Part shown: positions 1 through 10,854 of the stretch, in pieces
Position numbering within the stretch: position 1 is the stretch's first letter
Layout of the letters: every line of letters begins with the position of its first letter
Source of the DNA: Stenopsyche tienmushanensis
Lineage: Eukaryota; Arthropoda; Insecta; Trichoptera; Stenopsychidae
Reading direction: 5' to 3'
Assembly: GCA_008973525.1 (NCBI GenBank)
Contig: WACJ01000131.1
Coordinates: 744,001 to 808,000 of the forward strand
Length of the DNA stretch: 64,000 nucleotides
Made by a program: the position numbers and the translations under genes
The notes under the pieces: generated by a model
Told to the model about the DNA's origin: nothing
The model's database searches: none
Seen by the model: only the letters and a program-made list of their open reading frames with translations

Positions 1-1090
1 GAACAAACAAATATTAATTTTTTATCGAAAATATTAATACATTTTTTCACAGAAAGTTTATGCTTACAAATTTTTTACATCAGTGCTTCCCAAACTCGTT
101 CGTTTGACATCAAGTGAATGAATGGAAGTCATAAGTATCTGAAAGCCGACACTCAGATTAGATTTGGTTTCACCGATTCAAGGGCGGCCGAATTTAACTC
201 GACAAAAATACGCAATGTTTTCTATAACGATTTTTTACTGTGTATAAAACATATCTTACACTCGAAATCTGTTAATCGATCATTCCTATCGAGTGTGCTA
301 TTATTTATGCAGCTAATCGATGGTGCGCTATCTTTTCCTGTGACATAACTGTCCACAAATGGTTCAGTGCGAATTTGAAAGGTTTTAGCGACGTAATCCA
401 ATTTCGGTCGGCCTCGTCGCCGGCTTAAAGATCGAGCTTTTCGCTTACATCCACATTATTTAGAGCCATAGGTTAATTGTTGAAAGTGATTGTGTTGGAT
501 CAAGTTTGGAAGATTAAACGGCAGCCCAAGAGCTGCGCCCTTGGCGACGAACAATCATCGACGTGGCGAAGAATTGTACGCCGTGTCTTTTGACGTATTG
601 TGAGGTGATACGTGATATTCAACAATGGTTGCCACAATAAGGTGTGACATTAAATTTTCGACCTCATTGTGGCGAAATGGAAACAAAACGACTGTGAAGG
701 TCGACTAAAAATAAAGGTTGAAATTAAAAATGCATACTAAAATAGAATACTATTCGTCAACCCTACCGGCTTTACTCTTTAGTAGCCAACGCTTTCTTAA
801 CTCGGTTTGTTAAATAGACATTTTTTGAACTTCGAGGACGTTTTCCCGAATCGCAAGTCTTGGATTTGGAAGCGCATCCGTTGTGAATACCTTGCGAGAT
901 GAAAAGACAACAGTGTCTTCAGACGATGGAAAACAGGATATGAACAAATGTACCGTCGGAAATGGTGTTTCTTCGACTTCCCATGTCGCTTTGAATGAGA
1001 TTTCATCTCGCATTGAGAAACATCATCCAAAAACATTCGAATCCCATCTGAAATCAAATCTGCTTTATAGAGAATTTATATAGAAATATA
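1..1090. other. non-coding stretch, no gene recognised
   Basis: I see no conserved protein, RNA gene or clear repeat boundary here. Short open frames on both strands around 800-1080 are mirror images of each other and look like chance. The part from about 370 to 710 is richer in CG dinucleotides than its surroundings, but I cannot assign a function. Confidence 0.5.
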
Positions 1091-1264
1091 TTTATATAAT
1101 GGACTGTCCAGTACGGAATGTCGTTTATTAAAGTATAGCACTAAATTCAAACAAAAATTTAATTCCATCGATACAATGTATTCTCCTTCAGTAGATACAA
1201 CCTTTTCTCATCTATTTCTCAGACATTTCTGACTGGACAATCTAATATTAGGGGATACCGAACG

Positions 1265-1420
1265 AAAATTTCGTTTTTACTTACATACTCGTGAAATTAT
1301 GTAATAATCTAAATAAATGGCAATCAGATGGAGCAAGATCCGGTGAATATTGTGTATTAAGCATCGAAGCAAAGACTTTCGACGCTTAATGGGTTGCAGT
1401 ACAACTCCAATGCCAGGCAA
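1265..1420 (-). mobile_element. mariner transposase C-terminal relic
   Basis: Translating the minus strand gives a segment around YSPDLAPSDCHLFR. This is the hallmark of the C-terminal catalytic region of mariner transposases (second and third acidic residues of the D,D34D triad). An in-frame stop lies just upstream and another just downstream, so it is a dead fragment. The DETW part of the same domain is not found next to it. It is a decayed Tc1/mariner insertion; the family is clear, the subfamily is not. Confidence 0.8.
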
Positions 1421-2325
1421 CATTAATCATATGTAGATCTCATGTTATATTGCCTTGTTTTACATGTTGGACAAACAGTTTGGGGTCAGATTAACCCGCG
1501 CGTTTTGTCTTACAATGATCGTAAGTGTACTCATCTGCATGTGGTTGAAAATAATATGCAACTTTGTCCCTGGTCACACATTTCCGCATTTTGTCATCTT
1601 CCGTCGGCGTTGTGGGTGGGTCTCGTTTGTCCGAACACCTCGCGACCTTCCCAAGAATGTTCTTGGCTTTCGCAAGCTCTTTCCGCAAAAAAACCAAATT
1701 TCGCCCAGTCATCGTGGCTTTTTTGTATGGGTATCGCCTGACACCGATTGTACTGTTAGTTCTGATTTCATTTTCCACGCCGTGGACCTTTAATATTCGG
1801 CGCCCAGGTTCTTGCGCCTTTACGACCCATTGTCGAAAAAGGCGGACAACAAAAAAATTGTATCGCCATGACCTTTTTTGACCCTCCTCCGGTACCGTGG
1901 AATTTGAGAAAATCGTTACGGATGAATAATGGAAAATTACTTTGGGAAGTTCCGCGAGTTAATGGGTCGGTAATGAAGAGTGTTTTCGTTTATCGCCCGG
2001 AGTCATTTGAGATTTTCATTTAATTGATGTCAGTTAGAGACGAGTCAGCGCCTGAAGAATGACGATTTTGGTCGCTTCGAATTCCAGTTGAATCCACTTG
2101 AATTGTTTGCTTTTTATATGATCTACGAGTAAAATCTAGAATTTATCAGTGAACGCTTGTTAGAGAGTGCTAGATAATCGACGAATAGTGGCTCTATATG
2201 AATGACCAAAGCCGTGACGAACATTTTTAGCGAATTATGAAGGATTATTAGGCTATTATTTTTGCTCATCAACAAGTTGCTTTAAATTTTTAAACATTCT
2301 GTTATGCTTACAAACAGAAGGGGCC
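1421..2325. other. intergenic, unrecognised open frames
   Basis: A minus-strand open frame covers 1491-1778 (about 95 codons) and two plus-strand frames overlap it. I do not recognise any of them. They lie directly upstream, on the minus strand, of the mariner relic, so part may belong to the same decayed insertion. No splice or promoter structure supports a host gene. Confidence 0.35.
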
Positions 2326-2329
2326 GAAC

Positions 2330-2470
2330 ACTATCGGCTACAGGTCTTTATTATTCCACCAACCATCTGCCTCGGGAAGATCAGACCTTCCCGCAGCCAA
2401 GACGAGCGGTCGGATCCCAAAACTTAACTGGTTCCGACGGTTATAGACGATGCATCAAAACTCAAATGTA
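2330..2470. repeat. interspersed repeat family E
   Basis: Contains CTTCCCGCAGCC followed by a CGGTCGGATCCCAAAACTTAA-like segment. Related sequence is seen near 9500-9560 and, in opposite orientation, near 16200-16260 (TTGGGATCCGACCGCTAGTC). It is a small dispersed repeat of unknown class. Confidence 0.5.
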
Positions 2471-2489
2471 GATCAAATTGATTAAACAA

Positions 2490-2940
2490 GCGCCTGCGAG
2501 CTAATATGATATGTATTTGGTACACCATATGAAATTCTGAGCTCCGTATCATATTGACTGAAAATTTGGACATGAAAAAGCTGTGCGCAAGATGGGTGCT
2601 GCGTGCGCTTACAATCGATGCATGCTAACCCGCTCAACAAAAGTACACAGCGAGGGGCAAAGCCTGAATTTAATATCCATACACAAAAGGATACATTCAT
2701 TTATAACTTCAAGTGGCCACTTGCGTTCTGAGCGTGTGGAAGAAACTAGCTAGATTTTGTAATTTAAACTAAAAATAAGTCACCAATATAAATTAGCCTC
2801 TGAGGGCGCTTCTGTGATTATAGAGATGACCGCATTTATCTCACGTCTGTGTCCAATCGGACCGCTTTTCGGACCGCTGACGAACTCTCGTTATAAAACG
2901 ATGTCGTCCTAAGAGGACTGATCGGGTGAGTTGTTTAAAT
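2490..2940 (+). mobile_element. chimeric A/mariner/B element, deleted copy
   Basis: Starts with the shared left part (TATGTATTTGGTACACCATA), runs into a mariner piece around the codons for CATGAAAAAGCTGTGCGCAAGATGG (helix-turn-helix end of the transposase), and then, after the common GTGGCCACTTGCG...GAGCG junction, into repeat B with its hairpin near 2868-2885. The mariner portion is far shorter than at 31200-31470, so this is an internally deleted copy. Confidence 0.7.
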
Positions 2941-3099
2941 TATTTGAAATATTAATTTAAAATAATATACGAAGATAGTTCCAAAAGTATCCGACCTAAC
3001 GTGTAGATGACGGTTGTCGTTTTTTTTTCTTCAAACTATGATATGAAAGTGTCTGCCTTATAAACGTTGAGTTTCAAGATTCTCAAGAAAAACAAGGGA

Positions 3100-3420
3100 A
3101 AACTAGTTTTGTAACTTAAAATTAGCTAAGATTAGTTAGCCTCTGAAGGAGCTTCCGCGATTCTACAGATCAAATAAGACCCCGGGTACGCATTTATCCC
3201 CGAAAATGCTGCAAAAATCCCTAAAAGAGGACGAAATGGGCACAAGGTCTGTGTGTCCATCTGGTCCGCTTTTCGGACCGCTGATATTACGAATGAGCGT
3301 GTTAATCAGTGTTGATTCATGTAAAGTAGAAGGTTCTGCGTTTTGCGCCCCAAGCCCAGTTGCGCCCGTGGAAGGCGCCTGCTTTGCCACCCCCCTAGTT
3401 ACGGCCCTGACCATCGCATC
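3100..3420 (+). mobile_element. repeat B joined to a hAT-like terminus
   Basis: Repeat B (AAAGAGGACGAAATGGGCACA, then the GGTCCGCTTTTCGGACC hairpin at 3262-3278) is followed by a GC-rich segment. Read on the minus strand that segment starts CAGGGCCGTAACTAGGGGGG and continues into GGCGCCTTCCACGGGCGCAA. CAGGG-type ends are typical of hAT transposons. The mirror-image open frames at 3163-3532 lie on this repeat and are not genes. Confidence 0.6.
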
Positions 3421-3539
3421 CGTCGTGTGCTGCCTCAATTCTTCTGAAATCATCATCCGATTTTTGTCAATTTTAATTGTTACGGTCAATTTTCCATTAT
3501 TTTTTCCCTTTTATGTTACAGCTGCTTTGTGATATTTGT

Positions 3540-5085
3540 TGCTCTTGTTTAGCATTTGATTTATAAAATCTTTGTTTAAAAGATGTGTGGGTCTTCAAAA
3601 AGCTTCTATAGATGTTACGAACGATGTTGATATTAAATCAGTCGATGATGAACTGTCAAAATCATACATGATTGAAATAAAAGGGCCAAAAAGGCCTGTG
3701 GTCCATTAGCGTTTCGTTTGAAGGACTCCGGTCGAATTGTGTTTGGTTGATCATAATTTTTGGACGCATCTTTGTTTATCTCTATTTCTATTTCCATAAT
3801 CGAAAAATTTCTTCAATACTTGTATAAAGCGAGTTTTCATTCATTATTCTGTCGAAGAAATCTCATTTGGCCGCATTATAATTAGATATCTTATTAATAG
3901 TGCCGCACCCGATGCCTATATATAATCGAGAAGTCGGTCTAAAGCGCGACTGGTTTTCCGACCATATCGGACGCCGGCGAAAATAACCTTTTCGCCAGTG
4001 TCAATTTTCTGTCACGGAGCGATAAAAACTGACCCAAATTTCGCCGGCTCCGTTTAATGCCTCGCTGAAAATTCGCTTTAATTCGCGTCGCCCGATTTTT
4101 CGCCGCGTAATTTTCCCTGTCGGAAAACGCCAAAGTATTCCGCGCGGCAATAAAATACATTCATTTACAAAGCCTTAAATGAGTCTAAATTCGCGAATGT
4201 TGAGTGCGCTCGAGGGCTGTACAGGTTTTGAGCGGGATTAAATTTAAGCGAAGGTGAGCGACCACAACGCCGTTTTATCGCGAAAATCATAAAAGATTTA
4301 TTAAGCGAACACGTTATAAAATTAAATTTTTACGACTCGTTATATAACGCTGCGGAAGAATATTATTCGAAATTGGATTTCATTTTTTTCCAAAAAAAAA
4401 AAAAAAAGAGGGGGACGCGATTTTAGCGCGGATAATCCGCAATGATCTGCGCGGTCTGTTGTGACGCAAATTGTAATAATTGACGAATCGGTCTGCACAA
4501 AAATAGAAATAATTTGCGGAGAATCAACACGTCTATTAGTGTGTCGCTAAAAACGGTGTAAAAATACGTTTTTGCGTTATTTTCCTACGCTAATTAACGG
4601 CGCTAAGTTTTCAGATAAATATCACCATGTCTCCCGTCGACGTTTAATTTGAATCTAATTATTTAAATAAGCCAAGTAGACATAGACTCGATATAGATCG
4701 TTCGACGTGCATGTCGAATGCATTTTGATTGAGTGCCAATCGCATGCTGGACAGACCATACATTTTGCCCTTCACTATTATAATGCTCTTAAGCCTATTG
4801 TTTGATAGCTGACGGCTTTTCTCATAGTGTTATTAAATTGATTATTTCAATTTATTTAAATTACTATAGCATATTAATGCAGTCGGTGGGAGGCACTAAA
4901 ATTTATTAGCCGAGGATGGATTATGATGATGTATTCAGCAAAGGAGCTGGTAACCCTCGTATAACTCAAGATGCACAGTTTCATATTTATTACAACAATA
5001 ATGATCAAAGCATCGTTTATCATTATTAAGCTAGAACAATTTATTATTACCTGTAGCGAAAGGATCTTCATTTAACCCCTTAATT
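3540..5085. other. intergenic, no gene recognised
   Basis: Nothing convincingly coding. Between about 3930 and 4620 the sequence is noticeably richer in CG dinucleotides and lacks the repeat families around it, which could mark a conserved non-coding or regulatory segment; that is only an impression. A short A-run lies near 4395-4408. Confidence 0.4.
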
Positions 5086-5089
5086 AGTC

Positions 5090-5445
5090 AATATCATCAA
5101 CATCATGCAACCACAATCAGTCCGCTTTTCGGACGGCTGACATGACGAAAGAGCGCCTCGCGATCGATTATAAACTCTCATTATGAAGTGCCATTGTCTG
5201 AAGAAGACTGATCGGCTGCAGGGCTTATCAGCCTAATGTTTAAGCGATAAAGAAGAAAAAAGGGATTAGACAACTTAGTATATGTATTATAAAAACGGAG
5301 TCAATCAGTGTTGGGTCATGTCAAGTAGAATGGTCGAGTAAAATAAAAACCATGTGCAACTCTCGACCGGGCCTGTGCCCCAAGCCCAGTTGCGCCCATG
5401 GCGGGCACCTGCTTTGTTACGCCCTTGTTATAGCCCTGTCATACA
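5090..5445 (+). mobile_element. repeat B plus hAT-like terminus
   Basis: The hairpin appears as GTCCGCTTTTCGGACGGCTGAC near 5120-5142, followed by GACGAAAGAGCGCCTCGCGATCG, an AAGAAGACTGATCGGCTG segment, and then GCCCCAAGCCCAGTTGCGCCCATGG up to TATAGCCCTG at 5440. On the minus strand this end reads CAGGGCTATAACAAGGGCG, like the hAT-type end at 3400. The order is the same as in the copy at 3100-3420, so the two parts probably belong to one element. Confidence 0.6.
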
Positions 5446-5446
5446 G

Positions 5447-5725
5447 AAAGAGCATTCTCGCACATTGAGTGCGGAGATTAGTAAATCGGAGACAGAGATG
5501 GCGAGAGTGTCTTGCGTCTCATCATACGCCCGCACATCGATGGCAAGATCGTGCTGTAAATGTACGTTTATGAACGAATATTGTGTGCTATCAAGAGTGT
5601 TAAGGTTCATTTATTGATATACAAATTTGACTCTCACTGCGCGGTCCTGAGAGAAAAATGGGTTTGTGTGTACAATAAGTGGGAGATATACGAATATTGC
5701 ATTTATGTTAAATTCGATTTAAAAT
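5447..5725 (+). repeat. interspersed repeat family D
   Basis: Begins CAGAAAGAGCATTCTCGCACA and contains GCGCGGTCCTGAGAGAAAAATGG, then a GATATACGAATATTGCATTTA segment. The same order of motifs occurs at 20645-20860, and fragments at 22770-22800. Class unknown. Confidence 0.6.
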
Positions 5726-5752
5726 TAATTTACTCATCAAATGGTTAAAATA

Positions 5753-5955
5753 CAGTCAACTCTCCTATAGCGTTCACTTCATTTGCTGCGTCTTTTATTT
5801 AAGCAACGAGTAAAATACGTCTATATAAGATCGCGCGTGTTAGTCACTTGTTAACAAATTAAACACGTACAATTTTTTGTATGGATTTCTAGCTTTCTAT
5901 GCCGTTTTGTTTCTATAGCGTGGTCCCTATCTCGACACTATAGAAGGGTTGACTG
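5753..5955. mobile_element. 203-bp MITE, pogo/Tc1-like, TA duplication
   Basis: Left end CAGTCAACTCTCCTATAGCG and the reverse complement of the right end, CAGTCAACCCTTCTATAGTG, match with only a few differences over 20 bases. The element is flanked on both sides by TA (5751-5752 and 5956-5957), the target duplication of Tc1/mariner/pogo transposons. CAGT-AACCTC-type ends are typical of pogo-like elements. There is no room for a transposase, so it is a non-autonomous MITE. Confidence 0.85.
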
Positions 5956-5959
5956 TATA

Positions 5960-7980
5960 TAACTGCAATTGTTCGATCAAGGCCAATTTTGGGTTATGTC
6001 TGATGCCATTTCCAGCAAATATTGCTCTATTAATAATTCTGGAAGAGTCAACAAGAGTTTAATAAATATAATTTCTTAAATATTAGTCTCTGTAATTTTT
6101 CTGTGTTTGATATTTCATTAAAACAATTGCCAAGATGTAATTCGTAACTCTTGTTGAATGTTTATAGGGATCAAAGACTTAGTAGTCTTTCTGTCACGAC
6201 TGTCAATTTCGAACTAGTGTCGAACATGCTGTCCGATTTGTGGTTGCAGACTAATTTCAGACAAGAAAATCTTATATCTATTTGAAGGGGTGTCATGTTA
6301 CCCTTCGTAAGCTTATACAGAAGAGCGTAGAGATCAGCTTCAAAGGAATTAAACGTAAACATTTATTGTCATGCATCGAGTTTCTGCATCAAACCGAATG
6401 GTGAGTGAGAGTCACCTCTCGATTGCAAAATGCAAATCAAAAAAGATTAAAATTAATCAAACAGTTTAAAGCCTTTCTTTTCTATAAACAAGTTCTTACA
6501 TTGCAATTTTCAGCTAATACGATTAGACTTGCACGTTAAACCTGCTTATTCACTTTCTAACATGCATTGACATCGAAAATCTTTGATTGAATTTATGATG
6601 CTAAGACACTCTAAATACATTTTCATGCCCCAGTGGCATCGATAGATGTACTGTCGATCTTATTCAACATCCGTGATGATTTTCCGTGGAATGTCAGATT
6701 ATATTAGTCGCTTAATTATAATCCATTGTATAATAATGATTCGATTTAGCATAAGTTTTAAGCAGTTGGTTGAAAATGGAGGGAAATAGTGTCTCCGTGA
6801 CAGTCGCATACTCTGTATGTGTGTATATATAACATATGACAACCACTACACTATTTTATTATATATTACACAATATAAATCTTTTAGCAAAAATAATCCT
6901 TTATCTTTATTTTGGCCTCGATTGTGAAGTATTTAAAAATGGATTAAATCGCTAGTCCATTTTATTTCGGATAATCCAAGGTTGCCAAATGCACTTGGTG
7001 TTAATTAGAGCAAATAGTTGTGCCCACCAAAGGGCTTCCTGTTTTCGTTGACATTTGCTTCCTAAATTTGTTGTTTTTCTAACATTCCATTGTTCCATTG
7101 AGCGGGCAATGCCACTGTGGTCCTTCAAAAAATAAGTACGAACTAATTGCCGTGTATAAAATCACACTTCGCGTTCGTAGAAGTTGACGTGCGACTTTTA
7201 ACCTGCTGTGAACCGGAGGGCCTCATTAGCGCCACACGAGAATGACAATTACGCATTTTTTGCGCGGCCGTTTGATAACGATTGCCCGATGTAATGTTGC
7301 GTGATCGCAGCGATTCCCCTCAAGTTCAAGTTAAAATGTCGACCGAAAGCGTGATGATGTAACTGTTTATTATTTGGGGCAATGTGCCAATCTACGGAGC
7401 TTTTTTCTGCGTTTCATGAGTGGGGAAACGTGCCTCGCGAAAACGGTTTTCTGTGGACTCTTTGACGATGACTTTTTAATGAAATAAAGAGCTCGTAATT
7501 GAATCGAACTCGAATTTTAATGTAACATTTGCGTTCGCGGATCCTCGTAAAAAGGATCATTCTTTGGTATTGGATGGCCTAGTTTTCGAGGCTTCGTCGC
7601 ACTATGTCTATATCTATAGGCTAACTTATTTTTGTTGATCCGATCGATTGAACGATGTGGTTCTTACAGCGATACGTTTATTAACATCCGTGGTGAACTG
7701 AAATTGTGTATTCTCCGGACAATAATGAAAATAACTGTATTTTCCTACTGACATTAATCATTTTATTTGGCGACCAATTTTGCCTGTCATTATCAAAAAA
7801 ATCATGAATATCATGTTAATTTTGCGGTCTGATTGTTGCCGATGTACTTACAGAGTCAATCGCCTCTAACTGTCCGGATGGTTGCTTTGTCCAATGACCT
7901 GTTTTTTAATTCAGCATTTCTTCTTAAGCTTTTAACAAGGGATCCCAATCCCGAGTCAAAATTTCATCTTGATTAGATTG
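5960..7980. other. intergenic, no gene recognised
   Basis: No ORF with recognisable similarity. A CG-richer patch at about 7140-7560 stands out from the AT-rich background, as at 3930-4620. No RNA gene seen. Confidence 0.4.
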
Positions 7981-7984
7981 ATTT

Positions 7985-8200
7985 CCCGACAAATTATTTA
8001 TTTCCAGTCACTGCAGATGAATACTTATCTACTATAATACTTTGATGTGATTCGTCATTTTATTACGGAGGAATACAAATATTCTGAAACCCGTATCTAT
8101 TATATTTCATATCGATATTCCCATTATTAGAGTCGATGTGTAGTAAATACATCACCGGTAGGGATAGGTTAATATACCTATTTGAAAAACATATATGTAC
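7985..8200 (-). repeat. repeat family A, minus-strand copy
   Basis: Reverse-oriented copy: TTACGGAGGAATACAAATATT, then CGTATCTATTATATTTCATA, CATTATTAGAGTCGATGTG and AATACATCACCGGTAGGGA. It matches the copies at 10485, 15395, 18850 and 32700 almost base for base. Confidence 0.85.
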
Positions 8201-8204
8201 TCTA

Positions 8205-9475
8205 TATATGTATACATAGTTTAGATAGGATTCCTTAGCTACATGTCACACAACATGAGAAAACATTACGTTTAACAACATGTAAGTGTCACATTTGGAT
8301 GAACCTATATAATCGATTATGTATCCCTTGCTCTTGAAGTCTGCCGGTTTCCAATAATCGTCGTACGTCAGTTCTAATCAAATTATCGCTCTTCGATTTG
8401 ATTTAACACATTTTGCTCCGGTGACTCAACGATAACAATTAATGCATTTGGCCGAATTCGATCGATCTAGCTTTTGTCCCGGTTACCTCAATCGGAACAC
8501 CAACCATCGCACAAATTGCGCAACGAAACACATGCGTTTTGCAATTTAAACCGGTTAATGAATAGTTTGAAGGCCAGCATGGCAGCAATGTTGACATGGA
8601 ACCCATCGGTCAGATGTCTTACGGTGGAGTTAACACCGCCTTTGCGGGTCGATCATCCCAGTTCTTGAACTGCTGTCGCCTTTTAGGGAAGCTCCAGCGA
8701 GTTGATAAGACACGCTCGATTAACTCCATTGTCGAATGAAGTGTAAATATTTACGCATTGATTACATGAGATATCGTTTTATGTATGTGTAGTGTTGGGC
8801 CCTTGCTGTGTTAAGTCTTGCACTTTAGAAAGGTACCCAAGCTAACGAGAGCAATCATCCGGATTGCTGACTAAGATCGTTCGCAAGGCAAATTTAGTCT
8901 AACGTCGATCAGTATTCGTTTTTGAACAGCTGTGCAATTTTGACAAATCAATAAACCTGATGCAAGTCATGTTTCCCAAATCAGCATTGTAATTATACGG
9001 ATTTTCGCAATATTTTTTGTGTTTGTCAATGTTATTTGTTTTGTTTATATTTTAATAAATTAATTGATGTGATAATATGTGAAATGATGATGATTTTCAA
9101 CATCCCTTGGATAGCTGAGCGATGGAAATGGTTGTTGGTAACTCAAGGCAAGGAAGAGACATTTAACTTGCAACGCTTGTAATGATGATTTTATACAAAT
9201 ATGGTTTTCAACTCTTTTCATCCGGACAATTTGTCTTTGAATATCATTTGGAATTTTGGGCGGGCTGACCATTTATTTTCTTTTCTCTTCATCAAAAAAA
9301 GAAATTATCGTTCCTTGAAATGAGTGGATTAGGATTGTAGATGCGTATTTATGCTCTAGGCTAGAACTCTCAAACTTGCGGCCCACAACGAATATTTTTT
9401 CGGACGACAAAACGAACACAATACAAAAAAAAGTATGGTATTACATGGATAATGATGCCATACCAAAATAGTACA
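8205..9475. other. intergenic, no gene recognised
   Basis: An open frame at 8474-8668 (+, about 64 codons) is richer in GC than its surroundings but matches nothing I know. The rest is AT-rich non-coding sequence. Confidence 0.35.
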
Positions 9476-9509
9476 TGTCAGTCGGGAAGAGTCGTCGGTT
9501 GGCCTTGGC

Positions 9510-9542
9510 TGCGGGAAGACATCCTTTCCGCAGCCAGATTTA
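9510..9542. repeat. strong hairpin in repeat E
   Basis: GGCTGCGGGAAG and CTTTCCGCAGCC face each other across a five-base loop, giving a 12-pair stem with one G-T pair. The same motif family appears at 2380-2400. It is probably a structural part of a short dispersed element. Confidence 0.7.
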
Positions 9543-9569
9543 TTTCTCTCGTGTGAATAAAGGGTTCCA

Positions 9570-10480
9570 AATGGCCTACCTAAACTTATTTGTTTTAAAT
9601 TTGTCCCATGTTAGCCTTTAAGTTTGACGGCTCTGATCTAGGCAGCACCTTTTTGTTAGCATAGGTTGCCCTAAAAACGGGATATTCCGGTGCCTCGGAC
9701 GCTGGGATGTCAATATCGAAAGTCGATGCGATGCCCCAAAATTATATCACCGCATGTTCAGATTGGTTTTAGGGCGGCCGTTTATAACAATATTTTATTA
9801 TCCAGGGACAATTCTAATGTTCAAAATATTAATATATTCACATTAACATCTGATATTGATTGGTAATTGGAACAGGATTGTTTGTTGATTATAGTACGTG
9901 CACTATAAGTATTTTTTATTTATAATCAATTAGAATTCTATGAATTTTAATAGTTTTCCTCAAAGTCTATTCTGTGAAGTTGCGATTATATTGAAATGTC
10001 TCGATCAGTGATAGTTAAGCTTTCATGGTGGGCGGTATGCTTTTTTTTTCATGTTGTTACATCTATAAAAGATGATCCAATTGAGGTTTGAATAACTCAA
10101 TACGAATACTGGATATGGAAAAACGATTTGAAGATATTTTGAACTTAAACTCCGGTTCAATTACAAACATTTATATCGGTTCTTTGGATGGAAGTTTAAG
10201 AATTCCCAGCTTGTAGTCTCAGTCTGGGTATGTTGGACTAATATATAAGAAGAGATAAGCTAAACAAACGTCCATACAAATGCATTTTTCTCTTAGGAAG
10301 AGTGCGCAGCGTGAGTGAAGCTTGTATATCAATAAATGAACCTTAACACTGTCGATATCAAACAGCATTCTTCCATTTCTTCGCGTAAACACAAACAATA
10401 CACGTGCGTGTATTCGGTTTTAGTAACAAAATAATGCATTTGTCAAAGCCGAAATCTGGACGCTTGGAAACAGTGGCGTA
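9570..10480. other. intergenic, no gene recognised
   Basis: AT-rich sequence with no recognisable coding or RNA feature. A family-D-like fragment may lie at 10290-10420, on weak resemblance only. Confidence 0.3.
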
Positions 10481-10481
10481 A

Positions 10482-10850
10482 CTACTAATTGGTGAGCTTA
10501 GGCGACGCCTCGGGGTAGTATGTATCTGTCTAATCTATGTATACATATATACAGTACATACATGTTTTTCAAATTGTTATATTAACCTATCCCTACCGGT
10601 GATGTATTTACTACACCTCGACTCTAATAATGGGAATATCGATATGAAACATAATAGATACGGGGTTCAGAATTTTTGTATTCTTCCGTAATATAATTAC
10701 GAATCAGATCAAAGTATTATAGTATATAAGCAATCATCTACAGCGACGGAAATAAATAATTTGTCGGGAAATCAGGAATTTTGCGAGTTTTAGTGCGTGT
10801 CTCAGCAGATAGGAATTTTATCAGTCACATTGATGGTATTATACGAAAAT
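10482..10850 (+). mobile_element. repeat family A, longest copy
   Basis: Starts CAGTGGCGTAACTACTAATT, passes TCTAATCTATGTATACATATA and CCCTACCGGTGATGTATTTAC, then the core CTCTAATAATGGGAATATCG, and ends near TTTTAGTGCGTGTCTCAGC. The CAGTGGCGTAACTAC start resembles hAT-type termini, but I could not find a matching inverted end, so the class is open. Other copies are shorter or more diverged. Confidence 0.75.
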
Positions 10851-10854
10851 GGAG

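Noticed and set aside
3163..3532. Mirror-image 108-codon frames on both strands
   Set aside because: They coincide with repeat B and a hAT-like end, which are non-coding.
10482..10850. CRISPR-like or tandem array made of family A copies
   Set aside because: Copies are kilobases apart, in both orientations, and diverged: an interspersed repeat in an animal genome.
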